Shown here piece by piece: positions 24,883 to 36,870 of a DNA stretch of 64,000 bases. The notes beneath the pieces were generated by a model. That model made no database searches. It was not told the origin of the DNA and saw only the letters and a list, made by a program, of their open reading frames with translations. The translations under genes were made by a program, and so were the position numbers. This DNA comes from Strigamia acuminata (Eukaryota > Arthropoda > Chilopoda > Geophilomorpha > Linotaeniidae), in assembly GCA_949358305.1 (NCBI GenBank), contig OX442318.1:606501-670500 (forward strand). Reading direction: 5' to 3'. Positions within the stretch are counted from its first letter, which is position 1, and each line of letters starts with the position of its first letter.

Positions 24883-26594
24883 TTACGACATTTGCACGTT
24901 GGCGTAGTTGAAGAAGGTTTCGATTTGCGTGGCGGCCGTCGCGGCGTTGCTGCTCACGTAGAGGAGACCCGTGGAACCGGATTCGTGCGCGATCCTCATG
25001 GCGGTCGTCTGGCAGTCGCGGACCGTGTCTGCGCCGTTGTACTCCAGCCCGATCACGGGGCCTGCAAATTCAACATTTTATTTTGGTTTTATTTTTTATT
25101 TTTGTTTTCTTTCACCTCTGGCGACCACTTGCGAGTACGATTCGCTCTTGAAAATGTTCTTGGCACTGGACGCTTCTAAACACACTTCTTTGGTGTTGAT
25201 GAGGTTCGTTGTAACCTGCGATTTTCATTGTTTTCATTAAAATATTTAAGAACGAGAGTTTTACGAATTAAATGCCACGAAATAAATGCATTTTTGTGCC
25301 TAAAACTGCATTTTTTCACGTTTCAAGTTAATTTTTAACGTAAAAAAGTCAATTTTTCACGTTTAAAGTTAATTTTTAACGTAAAAAAGTCAATTTTTCA
25401 CGTTATAAGTTAATTTTTAAAGTAAAAAGCTGCAATTTTCACGTTAAACGTCAATTTCTACGCATAAAAATGCATTTTTTTTCTCTGGTTATTGTGTTAT
25501 TGTACTCACGGACGAGTTGGCTAGCGCTTGGATGAACGATTTTGCTCTTTGATGCGATTGACCATCATTGAAGAAAACTATTAAACACGACTAAACAAAA
25601 AGAAATTTAAAATTAAATTTATTTATTTTTTATTTTATAGTTTACTTGATCGCTGTTTCGTCTCCGAAGACCCAGCGACTGCGGAACAAAACTGTCTTCC
25701 GGGGACGTCGAGATCTTCATGTCGCCAAATTCCGCCGTAGTTGGCAACGGAAATGTATACTCCGCGGTGTTTTCCTGAAGAAAAATCGATAATTTTGCAA
25801 ATCAATCGAATTCATCTCATTTTTCTACGTTCGAAATGAAGCTCCAGTTGGCTTCCCCTTCGATCGGCGTAAAATCGTGCACGTCATTCCAGTTGTTGTT
25901 GAATTCGCTCAAACCAGCGCTTCGAAATTGACCTATTGAAAAAAAAATAAAAAAATTTAATAATTTAATTAATGTAATAAATTATTTTCTTTGGATTCAC
26001 CTTCGAGTTGAGGGTAATTGAAACAAAAACACGCGAACTTGACCGCGCTGCTCGCTTCGATGATCGGTTGTGTCGTCACCAACAAATGCACATCGATCTT
26101 CTGGCAGTCGCGAACTCTGAATTGTTGACACGCCAAAACAAATTTACACTCGCTGCAATTGCGAATGAAAACGCTCCCTTTGACGGCCCCGATAAAAACA
26201 TTACAGCCGCTGCAATCGTCAATCGTCACCATGTTGCAATGATCAAATATGTAAATATTGCAATTCTGCAACGAAAATGAGTGAAAATAAATGAAAATAA
26301 CCTTAAGGTTGTTGTTTTTTGTGTGAAAACTCGTACTTGACAGTTGCTTATTACAAATTGCTGGCCGTTGACGGTGCCCGGCAGACGGCCCGTGGTTGTT
26401 TGCTTTAGTTTCTCGATGGTGAATTCCGCCGGATTGATTTTCGTTCGGTCGTCCCTTTGAATCGAAAGCAACAGATGATTGAATTTCGTGGTTTGTTTAC
26501 ATCATTACGTTACATTACATTACCAGGAATATTTAACAGCCTCGGTCTTGCCTTTCTGGGCGGGCTCCGACGGTTTCACGAACCAACAGCCCAT
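24883..26594 (-). CDS. RP2: RP2 (XRP2), ARL3 GTPase-activating protein
   Basis: RP2 is the GAP for ARL3 and releases lipidated cargo at the cilium base; human loss causes X-linked retinitis pigmentosa. The start MGCWF keeps Gly2 for myristoylation and Cys3 for palmitoylation. Exons 26524-26594, 26337-26454 and 26001-26265 give the tubulin-cofactor-C-like beta helix with [21 protein letters not shown] and CQQFRVRDC. The Arg of that last motif corresponds to the catalytic finger. Further exons down to 24883 give [11 protein letters not shown] and PLPTTAEF, then the C-terminal nucleoside-diphosphate-kinase-like domain ending NYANVQMS. The assembled protein is about 340 residues, near the normal length. 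An intron at 25260-25500 is a minisatellite. It is divergent from SPRYD3, with 817 bases between starts. Confidence 0.95.
25270..25490. repeat. RP2 intronic minisatellite
   Basis: Five to six units of caatttttcacgttwaaagttaatttttaacgtaaaaaagt type, flanked by aaatgcattttt blocks. It lies wholly within an RP2 intron. Confidence 0.85.
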
Positions 26595-27411
26595 TTTCGC
26601 GTCGAAAAGATGCGATCTAAATGAGGAAAAGGCGAAAAATCAAAGCCATGTTATCGCCCAAGCTGGGCTTTCCCTCAGCGCTGCAAAATGGCCGATACCA
26701 AACTCGCATTCTGATAGGCTCGAACTCACCACGTGTCCCATCGGGGCAGCCATTTTGCCACCTAACGTAGTGTTTGTAAACATGAGTTCCTAGGCACGTT
26801 AAGCGTAGATCGATACCGATTTTTTCCTATAAAACCGACGTAATTAATTGTAGCACTTCAAAATCAATTTCCTACGAATGCATAAAAAAAAATAATCTTT
26901 CTTATTTTGCGTAAGTTTGGATCCAAAATGGCTGACTGAACTAAACGGCGCATTAATTTTATTTCTTTTTTCCTTTTCGCAGTTGAAGAAATTTAATTTG
27001 AACTTTCGTCGCAAATTCGTTGTAGCCGTAGCTCCGACTCGTAGGTGCATCGGTCCATCCACTAAAACTTAGTTTAGCGAGCTAAAAGTAAGTAATGTGA
27101 GATGAATCGGATGATTAGGTGGGAGCGCGACCACATAACGCTTTGATATTCTCGCAGCTTTTGGCTTAGGTCTCTCTCTACTAACCATTACTAACTAAGC
27201 TAACCTTCGCCGCTCCGTTCTCTTCCGTCTCTTCACTTCACACCCTTGTGGGTTCATGCTCAGTTGCGTCAGCCCCCATTTTTTGCTCCTTGTCAAGAAG
27301 GTAACTCAACTCAACTCGACTCAACTAATCAAACACGTGTTGAATTTATTTCGTTTATTTTATTTATTTTATTAAATTTTTATTTTCTAGCTGTTTGGCT
27401 CCTTTGAAAGG
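26595..27411. promoter_or_regulatory. RP2-SPRYD3 divergent intergenic region
   Basis: It holds the two 5' ends. A splice acceptor (ttttctag at 27383-27390) lies 21 bases before the SPRYD3 start, so SPRYD3 has a non-coding first exon in this interval. The CAAAATGGCCG and CAGCCATTTTGCC elements near 26685 and 26745 look like YY1-type sites. No other gene is visible. Confidence 0.5.
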
Positions 27412-29865
27412 ATGGATGGCGTCATTCAACAGAATCTGATGACGTCTTTGATGGCACGAATGCGACGAGATCGACGGGAGAAAGTGGACGTTGTCAAACG
27501 ACAAATTCGTTACGAAAGAGTGCACGTGGATTGCGATGTGATCAGGTGGCGTATTGGCCTCGTGCCACTTTGTTTTACGATTGTACCGAATGATAATATT
27601 TTAAAAAAATAATGTTTACGCTGATAAAAGCTAAAAACGCTTTAAAAAATGCAATTTAAATGCAATTTATATTATTGTGTGTGAGGTTTTTGGCCTAATA
27701 AGCTTGTTTTGTGTATTTTTTCGTGTAGTTACGTGCCGGATGATGCGGAACGAGTCGGTGTTTACGTCGGAGCACAGCCGCTGTCGCCGGATCATAATTA
27801 TTTTGAAATAGAATTGATTGACACAGGGATGGCGGCTACTATATCAATCGGCTTGGTGCCCATCCGATTCCCCTTGGACAAACGACCCGGCTGTTTTGCG
27901 CATTCGGTCGGTTATCATGCGGATGACGGGAGGTGAATTAAAAGACGAATTTTATTTTTAATTTATTTATTTTTATTAATTAATTAATTTTTTAATTCAG
28001 GTTGTACAAGGGGCATCAGAGGGGTACGGCGTTTGGTCCGAAATGTGAAACCGGCGACAGGATGGGCTGCGGGATCAAGTTTGATCAAGTCGTGTCGCAT
28101 GAGTACGATCGTCCGTTGGTACCCATTTTTTTCACCCGCAATGGGAAAGAAGTTGGTGATGAAATGATTGGGAATTTAATGCTTTTCACTTTTGAAGCAC
28201 TCAATTATTTTTATTCTTTCTTTGCTCCTTATTTTATCTGGAAAATGTCTGAAAAATCGAGTTTTTTTCTCGGAAAATGTCCGGAAAATTAATATTTTAC
28301 TCGTAAAACATCCGGAAAATCAATATTTAATTCTTAAAATGTCCGGAAAATTAATATTTTACTCGTAAAACATCCGGAAAATCAATATTTAATTCTTAAA
28401 ATATCCGAAAAATTAATATTTTACTCGTAAAACATCCGGAAAATCAATATTTAATTCTTAAAATATCCGGAAAATTAATATTTTACTCATAAAACATCCG
28501 GAAAATTAATATCCTACTTGTGAATTGTAAAAAATGCATGAAATGTGTTAAAGTTTCGTGTGAAAAGCATTGTTCTCCCTCGCAAACAAAAAAGGTGTTA
28601 TCGTAAATTATTTTCAAATTTTGCTCAGATGGGTTCGACGTTGATTCAATGGCCTCAGTCGGGTTTATTCCCCGCAATCGGAATGAATTCAGCCGGCGAA
28701 GAAGTCCGACTCACCCTGGACATGAATTGGATGAACGAGGAAGACACGCTCATGTCGATCGACAGCCACGAGGACGAGTGGTCGCGGCTGCACGACATCA
28801 CCGTCAACGGACAAATCCTCGAGTACATCGGGCGCGGCAAGAGCATCGTGGACGTCGGCCTGGCGCAAGCGCGATGGCCGCTCACGACCACGTCGCACTA
28901 CTTCGAGATCGAAATCGTCGACCCCGGCGAAAACTGCTACATCGCCATCGGGGTGGCGAGACGCGACTACCCGAAACACAGACACCCCGGATGGAACAAG
29001 GGCTCCGTCGCTTACCACGCTGGTCAAACATTTAAATTAAATTAAATTAAATTAAATTAAATTAAATTAAATTGCAATTTTATTGCAGACGACGGGAAAA
29101 TCTTCATCGGGAGCGGCGTGGGCAACCCCTTCGGCCCGCCGTGCCACAAAGGTGACGTCATGGGCTGCGGGCTCATCTTCCCACGCGATTACGTGGGTCC
29201 GTTTGATAGCGACGATTCCAGGGACACGTCGCCATCGTCGTCGAACGACGTGGACGACGCCATCGAGTCGGACGAGCACGAGGGATCGCACAGCGAGTCG
29301 GAGGACGACGATTGGTGGAACGACAGTGACGAAAACAGCGTCAAAGTCCAAGTGAATTCTCATTTGCATTTTCATTAAATGCTCGTGTTTACTCAATTTA
29401 AAATATGTGATTAGTTAAGCGAAAATTAGTCAAATTTGAATTTTCTAATGAAAAATTATGGAAAATTTGAATTTTCTAGTGGAAAATTTCGGAAAATTAG
29501 AATTTTCTAACGAAAATTACGGAAAATTTGAATTTTCTAGTGGAAAATTTCGGAAAATTAGAATTTTCTAATGAAAAATTACGGAAAATTTGATTTTCAA
29601 ATGGAAAATCTTGTCAAATTTGAAAGAAATTTGAATTTGTGAGTAAAAATTTGAGTTTCTACGTAATTTTAAAGAGGTTTGCACAATAAAAATAAAAATA
29701 CGCTAAGTTATTTATTATTTATTATTTTAGGTATTTTTTACGCGGAACGGGAAGACCATCGGTCGGAAAGAACTGACGGTTCCGAAGGGAGGTTTTTTCC
29801 CGACGGTGGGCATGTTGAGCAACGAGGAAAAGGTCAAAGTGGACCTACGTCCACTATCTGGTTGA
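27412..29865 (+). CDS. SPRYD3: SPRY domain-containing protein 3
   Basis: SPRYD3 is a conserved animal protein with two SPRY (B30.2-like) folds. Its biochemical role is not established. Six exons join in frame: 27412-27545, 27729-27932, 28001-28151, 28629-29022, 29089-29351, 29731-29865, giving 426 residues (human about 442). First SPRY: VGVYVGAQPLSPDHNYFE, GYHADDGRLYKG, GDRMGCGI. Second SPRY: YIGRGKSIVDVGLAQAR, the human-like EIVDPGENCYIAIGVARRDY, and GDVMGCGLIFPRDY. An acidic Ser/Asp-rich insert follows, and the chain ends KVKVDLRPLSG. The exon 3 donor is weak (GAA|gttggt) but gives the best alignment. Introns 3 and 5 contain minisatellites. It is convergent with VPS26. Confidence 0.93.
28270..28515. 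repeat. SPRYD3 intron 3 minisatellite, about 62-base unit
   Basis: About four copies of an aaaacatccggaaaatcaat / aaaatgtccggaaaattaat two-part unit. Confidence 0.9.
29400..29630. repeat. SPRYD3 intron 5 minisatellite, about 60-base unit
   Basis: Tandem ggaaaatttgaattttctag / ggaaaattagaattttcta blocks, with a different sequence from the array in intron 3 of the same gene. Confidence 0.9.
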
Positions 29866-30312
29866 CGGATAGGTTTAAAAAAAAATTGCGTTTTTATTGA
29901 ATTTAAATGTTTGTAGATATAAATTTGGAGGTTTATAAATGAATAACGTTTGGTTCGTGTCGTTTAAATTAGAGGAAAATAATTGTACAAAACTCTTACA
30001 AGTGTTATTAATTTATTGTCATCAGTGTAATTTATTGTTGAAAACGATGTAAAGTTGAAACGTTGGTTGAATATTTTTGCCAAAATTACATTGTTTGAAC
30101 TAATAATGATCATGATCGCTTTTCGCTTTTACACTTTTTCTTTCCCCCGCCATAATTTTTTTTATTTTTTAATTTTTGTTTTTTAAATTTAATTATTTTT
30201 TAGGTATTATTTAATATTACAATGACGATGGGTCCGCACAGCTCGGTTATGTACAAATATTTTTATAATTTGATATCTTTGACGCGGTTTCTCATCGATA
30301 TTCGATATTCAT

Positions 30313-32627
30313 CTATTTGCTATTTTCGTTCGCTGGTTGTTGGATGGTTTTTCGAAGCCGCTCGCCCTTCCTCCACAACGTGATTTCCTGCTGTTTGAAA
30401 TATCTCCTCTCCTCCTCGTCGACCAGGACTAGGTTTAGGTAATACCGAACGGAAAATTTCTTGTTTATGTCGCGCATTGTGGGCGTCAGGTCGTAACCCG
30501 CCAAGAAAACTCGAATTGGAATCGATTCGCCTGGAAAACACAAAAATAACATCAAAATCAGCGGAGAAATGACAAAAAAACATCAAAATCAGCAGAAAAA
30601 TGAAGAAAAACATCAAAATCAGCAGAAAAATGACGAAAAAAATCAAAATCAGCAGAAAAATGACGAAAAAAACATCAAAATCAGCACGGAAAAAGTCACG
30701 GAAAACATCAAAATCAGCAGAAAAATGAAGAAAAACATCAAAATCCGCAGAAAAATGACGAAAAAAACATCAAAATCAGCAGAAAAACGACGAAAAACGA
30801 CGAAAAACATCAAAATCAGCACGGAAGAAGTCACGGAAAACATCAAAATCAAGAGAAAAAATGAGGAAAAAACATCAAAATCAGCAGAAAAATGAAGAAA
30901 AACATCAAAATCAGCAGAAAAATGACGAAAAAAATCAAAATCAGCAGAAAAATGACGAAAAAAACATCAAAATCAGCACGGAAAAAGTCACGGAAAACAT
31001 CAAAATCAGCAGAAAAATGAAGAAAAACATCAAAATCCGCAGAAAAATGACGAAAAAAACATCAAAATCAGCAGAAAAACGACGAAAAACGACGAAAAAC
31101 ATCAAAATCAGCACGGAAGAAGTCACGGAAAACATCAAAATCAAGAGAAAAAATGAGGAAAAAACATCAAAATCAGCAGAAAAATGAAGAAAAACATCAA
31201 AATCAGCAGAAAAATGACGAAAAAAATCAAAATCAGCAGAAAAATGACGAAAAAAACATCAAAATCAGCACGGAAAAAGTCACGGAAAACATCAAAATCA
31301 GCAGAAAAATGAAGAAAAACATCAAAATCCGCAGAAAAATGACGAAAAAAACATCAAAATCAGCAGAAAAACGACGAAAAACATCAAAATCAGCACGGAA
31401 GAAGTCACGGAAAACATCAAAATCAAGAGAAAAAATGAGGAAAAAACATCAAAATCAGCAGAAAAATGACGAAAAAAACATCAAAATCAGCAGAAAAATG
31501 ACGGAAAACATAAAAAATCAGCAGAAAAATGACGAAAAACGTCAAATCAGCACGGAAAAAGTCACGGAAAACATCAAAATCAAGAGAAAAAATGAGGAAA
31601 ACATGTTAAGAAAATTGAATTTTTGTGCACCTCTGACGGGGGCGCCGTCCATGATTTCGTATTTGGCGATGGTTTCGTTTTCGTTAAACGTATTTGGCCC
31701 CGAACCGGTGGTTTCTCGCTTGATAATGGCGATTTCCATGTGTTTTATTTTGATTCGAACCAAAAGGAAGTAGATTTTGCCCACAATCACGTCTTTCAAA
31801 TGATACCTGCAACCAATCCAGCAATTTTAATTAATTATTCCCATAATTCCTTTTTTTCTAATCATCTTTACTTGGATTTATTATATTCGAATTCTATATG
31901 AAGACAATCTTCAATGCCTACTTCCATTTTGATGCTGTTGTTCATTTCGGGATACGAAGACAATGTGTGCACCACCAAATCGAGTTCCCGAACCAAATCG
32001 CTCAAGCGTTTCACTATGGTAACTCGAAGGAAATACCTACAATAAATAAAATAAAATAAAATACAATAAAATACAATAAAATATAATAAATTTTTTAATT
32101 ATTTTTTTTACCGCAGTCTGACATTAGCTCCAGTGTAGGATTCGTATGGTTTTTCTACTTGCGCGAAATCAAAATCATAACTGACATTTTGCGTCAATTC
32201 GCCAGCTCTGGCTAATTCCTTGACGAGCGAGGTAAATTCGTGATGGTTGCCTCGGTCGTAATATAATTCTATTTGCCCGATAAATTCTATTTTAATTCCG
32301 TGATGTTCCAACTTCGTTCCGGATTTTTTCAACGAAATATTCACCTAAACAAACATCAAAAACATCAAAATCTCGCAATTTCTCCCCTTTTTCTGCACGC
32401 ACTTTGCCGGACACGGACTCCCCGTCGAAATACAAATAATATTTCTCCTTTTTACCATCTTCCGTCTTCATTTCGCTCATTTTTCGGGCGTCGGCGCCAT
32501 CCAGCACGATGTCTATTTCGGCAGTTTGCCCGAATCCGAAGAAACTCTGCAAAATAAATCAAAATTGCATAAAAATTCCAATTCCAAACGTTGAAATTCG
32601 ACGCGAATAAACCTCGTACAACTTCAT
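30313..32627 (-). CDS. VPS26: Retromer subunit VPS26
   Basis: VPS26 is the arrestin-fold subunit of the retromer complex (with VPS35 and VPS29), which returns cargo from endosomes to the Golgi or plasma membrane. The proposed start MKLYE at 32627 joins SFFGFGQTAEIDIVLDG through a short intron (32547-32612). The order then follows the family: KKEKYYLYFDGESVSGK, LEHHGIKIEFIGQIE, QVEKPYESYTGANVRLR, GIEDCLHIEFEYN, YEIMDGAPVRGESIPIR and the C-terminal VDEEERRYFKQQEITLWRK. The tail is short and ends at 30313. Length is about 330 residues, normal for the family. The intron between the APVR and GESIP exons is a 1.07 kb satellite array. The first coding exon is only 15 bases, so an alternative start is possible. 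Confidence 0.94.
30545..31612. repeat. Higher-order satellite array in VPS26 intron, 292-base unit
   Basis: Basic units of 25-35 bases (aaaaatgacgaaaaacatcaaaatcagcag type) are organised into a 292-base higher-order unit. The same sequence recurs at 30569, 30861 and 31153 with essentially complete identity, followed by a partial, more diverged copy to 31612. It fills one VPS26 intron. Frames stay open on both strands for 67-206 codons because the units lack stops; these are not genes. Confidence 0.95.
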
Positions 32628-33124
32628 GCGGAATGGGGAATTCAATTTGGAAAATTGGGAATTTCAATTAGAGTAATTGGGGAGGAAATTACAAGGCGGA
32701 TCGGATCCGAATCGGATCAAATGAGGCGTTACCACAACAACCTGCAAACGCCAATTTTTGAGTCAAATTCGCCTTTGCGCCGCCCAATTAAGCCCTAGAA
32801 AATTATTTAATTCACGCACCGAGCGGATGCGCCTTTCATTTAACGTCGGATCATTTTTATACGACACACAAACCAATTAACATTCGTACCATTTTCCAGT
32901 TCTTCTGGGCAAGTCACAAGTTCAATATGGCAGATAAACACGAACCAGATCAGTTAAATTACGAGCTTTGACGAATCGACGACAGAGGGCGATCGCATCG
33001 GGTATCCGTCTGCCGCTAGTTTTTGTTTGCCGGTGTAGGACTCCATTTTTGTGTCGTAGCGCGCACGTTTGTTCGTTAGTCGTCGACGCATTCGCCCGAA
33101 AGTTTTGGTTATTCTGTCAGCAAA
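32628..33124. promoter_or_regulatory. VPS26-snf divergent promoter region
   Basis: About 500 bases between divergent starts. No other gene is seen. AT-rich on the VPS26 side (32628-32780), more GC-rich towards snf. Confidence 0.5.
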
Positions 33125-34191
33125 ATGGACGTGAGGCCAAACAACACGATCTACGTGAACAATTTGAACGAGAAGATCAAAAAAGACGGTACGGTATTTG
33201 ATTTATTTTGAAAAATGAGAAAAAAAACCCGCGTTACTAAGTTCTAAACATTCAAAATTTCCTTCGTTTTATTATCGTGTTATTGTCGTGCTAACGAAAC
33301 GAGAAGTGAATTTTTGTGTTTCAGAAACCGGGATCAAGTAACATTTTCTCCCATTCCGTAACTCGATTGAAACAATTTTTTACAATTTTGAATTTTGCAG
33401 AATTAAAGAAATCCCTTTACGCAATTTTCTCTCAGTTTGGACAAATCCTCGACATTGTCGCCTTGAAAACCCTCAAAATGAGAGGTCAAGCGTTCGTCAT
33501 CTTCAAAGAAATCAACAGCGGCACCAACGCCTTGAGATCCATGCAAGGATTCCCATTCTACGACAAACCCATGGTAGAAAAATACGAAAACAATACAAAT
33601 TACATTTAATTGAAAATTTCTTTTTGCTAGAGGATACAATACTCGAAGACCGACTCCGACGTGATCGCCAAGATGAAGGGGACTTTCGTGGAGAGGCCCA
33701 AGAAGCCCAAGAGGCCGGTTGACGAGAACGCCGAGTCGAAAAAAGCGAAGAAAAAGGCGAAGGAACAAGCCAAACAACAACCTCATCACATGCATTCGAT
33801 GGCCTCGATGGGTCACATGGGTGGTACGATTATATATAATTTATTTATTTATTCAATAATATTTATTCGTTTATATTTATTCTTCGCAGAACAACCGCCG
33901 AATCAAATTCTTTTCCTCACCAATTTACCCGAAGAAACGAACGAGATGATGTTGTCTATGCTGTTCAACCAGTACGTATTGAAATATGTGAAAATGATGA
34001 AATTTATTTATTTTTAAATTTATTTGTTTAGGTTTCCCGGTTTCAAAGAGGTGCGTCTGGTGCCCGGTCGCCACGACATCGCTTTTGTCGAGTTTGAGAA
34101 CGAAATGCAGTCGGCAGCGGCGCGCGATGCTCTTCAAGGATTCAAAATAACGCCCACAAACGCCATGAAGATCTCATTCGCCAAGAAATAA
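33125..34191 (+). CDS. snf: U1A/U2B''-type snRNP protein (SNF)
   Basis: RNA-binding protein of the U1 and U2 snRNPs; in many protostomes one SNF protein serves both. Five exons (33125-33188, 33401-33573, 33631-33823, 33890-33971, 34032-34191) give 223 residues, close to Drosophila SNF. RRM1 spans about 5-90, with RNP2 IYVNNL, RNP1 MRGQAFVIF and the loop motif [17 protein letters not shown] Lys/Pro-rich linker follows. RRM2 starts [20 protein letters not shown] and ends [21 protein letters not shown] is U2B''-like and [12 protein letters not shown] is U1A-like, as expected for a single ancestral-type protein. A poly(A) signal aataaa is at 34292-34297. The last exon was copied to 36746-36870 as a pseudogene. 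Confidence 0.96.
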
Positions 34192-34343
34192 CTCAACATC
34201 GACATTTTTGTTTATTTTAAAATTTCTCTTTACTGCGTCAACATCAACAAACTCGTTCATTCATTTCCTTAGTGATAACCAATTAAATAAGAATAAAAGA
34301 AAAAAGAAAACGGTTTTGCTCGTTTTTCATTCGTCCCACTGCG

Positions 34344-36192
34344 TCAAAACCTAGAAAAACAAACGATGAAGGAAACGAGCGGGTCAACTCAACACGAGCG
34401 TTCTGCAGCCACACTCACTTCCATTCGATCGTCGTGTCGAGATTCTTCCGCACGACGAGGTCCTGCAGGAAGGAGTAATTGGCGCGCGTGAAGCCCCGAC
34501 AAAACCATATTTTCAAGGAACTCAACGGATTGTCCAGACTGAACAACCTCTTGACCGACGTCCCCGTAAACTCGTCGCAACGCTCGAGTGTCACGCGCGT
34601 CAGCTGCGGCAGCCTGTTGGACTTGAGCACTTCGTTGAACAGCATATTCGTCAACGCCTGACAGCGCTGCAGAAAAACATCCTCCAAGCGCGAGCAATGC
34701 GCCAACAACGAGCGCATCTGTTTGACGGGCATGTCGTACTCCTCGTCGTCGCAAAAGACGCGCAAGGTCCGCAAGTCCCGAAACTTGTTCGAGGACGAAG
34801 ATGAAGACGCGTCGTACCTCTGGTAACCGACGGTGAAGAGCAGTTCCAGGTGTTGCACGCGCGGGCAGCAGCTCGCGATCACGTCCACGTCCACCCAGGG
34901 GATCGTGACCAACACCAGGGTGGTGAGACGAGCACCCCGGGCCCGCAGCAGGGGGCGCACGCCGTCGGCGAACGAGATCGTGCTGAGCGGGAGATCCTCG
35001 TCGACGGTCTCCCAGTCGCTGAGCTCCGTGTTGTGGTTGAGCTCCCGGTTGTTGAGCGAGAGTTCGGTCAAGTGCTCGAAGTTGCTCAGCACGAGCAGCA
35101 CGTCGTCCGCCATGTTGCAGTTGTTCAGCTCGATTTTGTTCACGTTCGGACACGTGACGCGCGCCATCTCGATCGTGTGCAGCGACACGTTGCTAGGCTC
35201 GCAGCAGCTGTAGTAGAGCGTCTCGAGCGCCAGCACGGCCGGCCAGTCCGACCGGGTGTCGCCGTAGAGGAGGCGCAGACAGCGGCAGTTGTTGGGGTAG
35301 TCGAACACACGCAAGTCGGGAAGGTGTTTGATGGCCACCATGGCGCCGCGGTCCGTCACATTTGTGGCGTTCACGAGCAGGGAGCTGAGTTTGCAGCAAC
35401 GCGAACTGTTGGGGTTCTCGACGTCGTCCGTGTTGATGCACAGGGAGCTGATGCCGGCGTCCGTCACGCGGCAATGCGATACGTCGAGGTTGCGCAGTTC
35501 GGGGCAGTGGCTGCCGAGGGCTGCGAGGACGGTGTCGTCGCAGCTGGTCGAGGTAAGTTTGAGGGTCTCGAGGCTCGACAGCGATGAGGCCATTTCGACG
35601 AGGACGGGCGCCGAGATTTTGTCGCAGAACGACAGATCCAGTTGCTGCAAGTTCTGAAAATATAGATTTTGTTTACATTATTTCATTTAGTTGATTTAGT
35701 TTTCAGGGCTCGAAATGCAAATCATGCACAACAATTTCGAAGTGGCATTCATTCCGGTTGGTGAAAACTCGCATTTCGAGCCCCGATTGAATTGAATTAT
35801 GTCGCGCACTTTACAAACACGGATGGCAAAGTTGAGAGCGAATAAAACGACAATTTCGTTGTCGCCAGAGCGCGAGAGGTCGAGTTTATCCGTTTCAGAG
35901 TGCACCAGCAGCATGATATTCGAGCGCCGCATTAAGTTCAGTTGTTTCATCAAGTCCATCAAATCGTTGATCAACGATTGAGCTAAATTAAAGTAAATTA
36001 CACGAAATAAAAATCAAGATTAGTTTGTTCATCATATTTATCCGTACAAAGACGGTGGTACGGGCCGATCGCGTACAGCAATTCTTCGTCCTCGAAGTTG
36101 GCCACGAAATCGTCGCACCAGGAATCCAAGTTTGTCGCAACTGCCACCAAACACAAGCGACGGAGACTCTGCGAGGATTTACTACGAGGCAT
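34344..36192 (-). CDS. Leucine-rich repeat protein, copy 1
   Basis: Unassigned LRR protein of cysteine-containing (AMN1/FBXL-like) repeat style, such as LDLSFCDKISAPVLVEM and LRNLDVSHCRVTDAGISSL. Four exons join in frame: 36054-36192, 35810-35982, 34419-35653, 34344-34350, giving 517 residues. The N-terminus (SQSLRRLCLVAVATNLDSW, then a region containing RRSNIMLLVHSETDK) resembles the adaptor-like N-termini of F-box/VHL-box LRR proteins, but no canonical F-box is visible. The last exon reads only Lys-Phe before a stop, whereas copy 2 has a 13-residue acidic tail. An 82-base MITE-like element sits in intron 2. A substrate-receptor role in ubiquitin ligation is only a guess. It is convergent with snf, with 152 bases between stops. 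Confidence 0.85.
35704..35785. mobile_element. hAT-like MITE in LRR copy 1 intron
   Basis: CAGGGCTCGAAATGC at 35704-35718 is matched by inverted GCATTTCGAGCCCCG at 35771-35785. The CAGGG...CCCTG ends are typical of hAT-type miniature elements. The same ends occur in the matching intron of copy 2, so insertion predates the gene duplication. Confidence 0.55.
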
Positions 36193-36715
36193 TCTTCAAT
36201 TCAACACAAATTTTAGACAAAAATTGTAAATTGTAAATCTAAATTACGTTACATTTGTGTCGGGCTTTAATTATTCCATTTCGTAATGTGCTCGATCTGC
36301 AAAGAAATTGGCCGAATTAGCGATTTGTCAAAGTTATCAACGCTCCTTTCTATAGATAGCTTCAGCCTTGGACGAACACAACCACAGTTGATTTTTGATC
36401 ATTTGAGATCACGGATGCAGTCAAAAATCAACTGTGGTTGTGTTTTAAGCGATTTAAATGTAGCGCACGATGACAAAATTTGTGCTCCTAGGGACAAAAG
36501 TTGCCACCATGGCGTTGGTGCGCTCCCGCACCCTCTCACGTGGACTTTCATTCTCAGTAATCTTCGGAATTCCAGGAGATGGCGCCATCATCCAGTTCTA
36601 ACGTTACGGGTCGCGGTCAGGTTCGAATTTATCTCCTTGCTTTTGACTGTAGAAATCTTGAAGAATCTAATAAATTCGGAGACGATTTTTGTTGCAGTTA
36701 TTGAACATTGAAAAG
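36193..36715. promoter_or_regulatory. 5' flank of LRR copy 1
   Basis: Putative promoter. About 180 bases (36193-36371) are repeated upstream of copy 2 (39332-39540), including cgtaatgtgctcgatctgc and tctatagatagcttcagc. The segment from 36372 to about 36700 is unique to this side and contains the perfect hairpin. Confidence 0.5.
36375..36444. repeat. Perfect 24-base inverted repeat (hairpin)
   Basis: The arm at 36375-36398 (aacacaaccacagttgattt then ttga) is perfectly complementary to 36421-36444, with a 22-base loop. Transcribed, it would form a 24-bp stem. It is absent from the equivalent flank of LRR copy 2. It may be a MITE remnant or a small-RNA hairpin. Confidence 0.7.
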
Positions 36716-36745
36716 GGTGAAATTTATTTATTTTTATTTCTCTAG

Positions 36746-36870
36746 GTTTCCCGGTTTCAAAAAGACATCGCTTTTGTTGAGTTTGGGAACGAAATGCAGT
36801 CAACGATGCTCTTCAAGGATTCAAAATAACGCCCACAAACGCCATGAACATCCCATTCGCCAAGAAATAA
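36746..36870 (+). pseudogene. snf last-exon pseudogene
   Basis: A truncated copy of the fifth snf exon (34032-34191), together with its acceptor tag at 36744-36745 and the following 3' UTR to about 36990. Two net deletions of 25 and 10 bases remove the VRLVPGRH and SAAAR coding parts and break the frame. The downstream stop and the UTR are still recognisable, including the attaaataataataaaag segment. It was carried along by the tandem duplication that produced the second LRR gene. Confidence 0.9.

Noticed and set aside
30569-31773. Open frames of 67-206 codons in both orientations
   Set aside because: They lie wholly in the VPS26 intronic satellite, repeat exactly with the 292-base unit, and consist of KN/QN or MFFVF repeats.
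36610-36625. ggttcgaattt as a tRNA B-box
   Set aside because: There is no A-box at the right distance and no cloverleaf; it is an isolated chance match upstream of the snf pseudogene.
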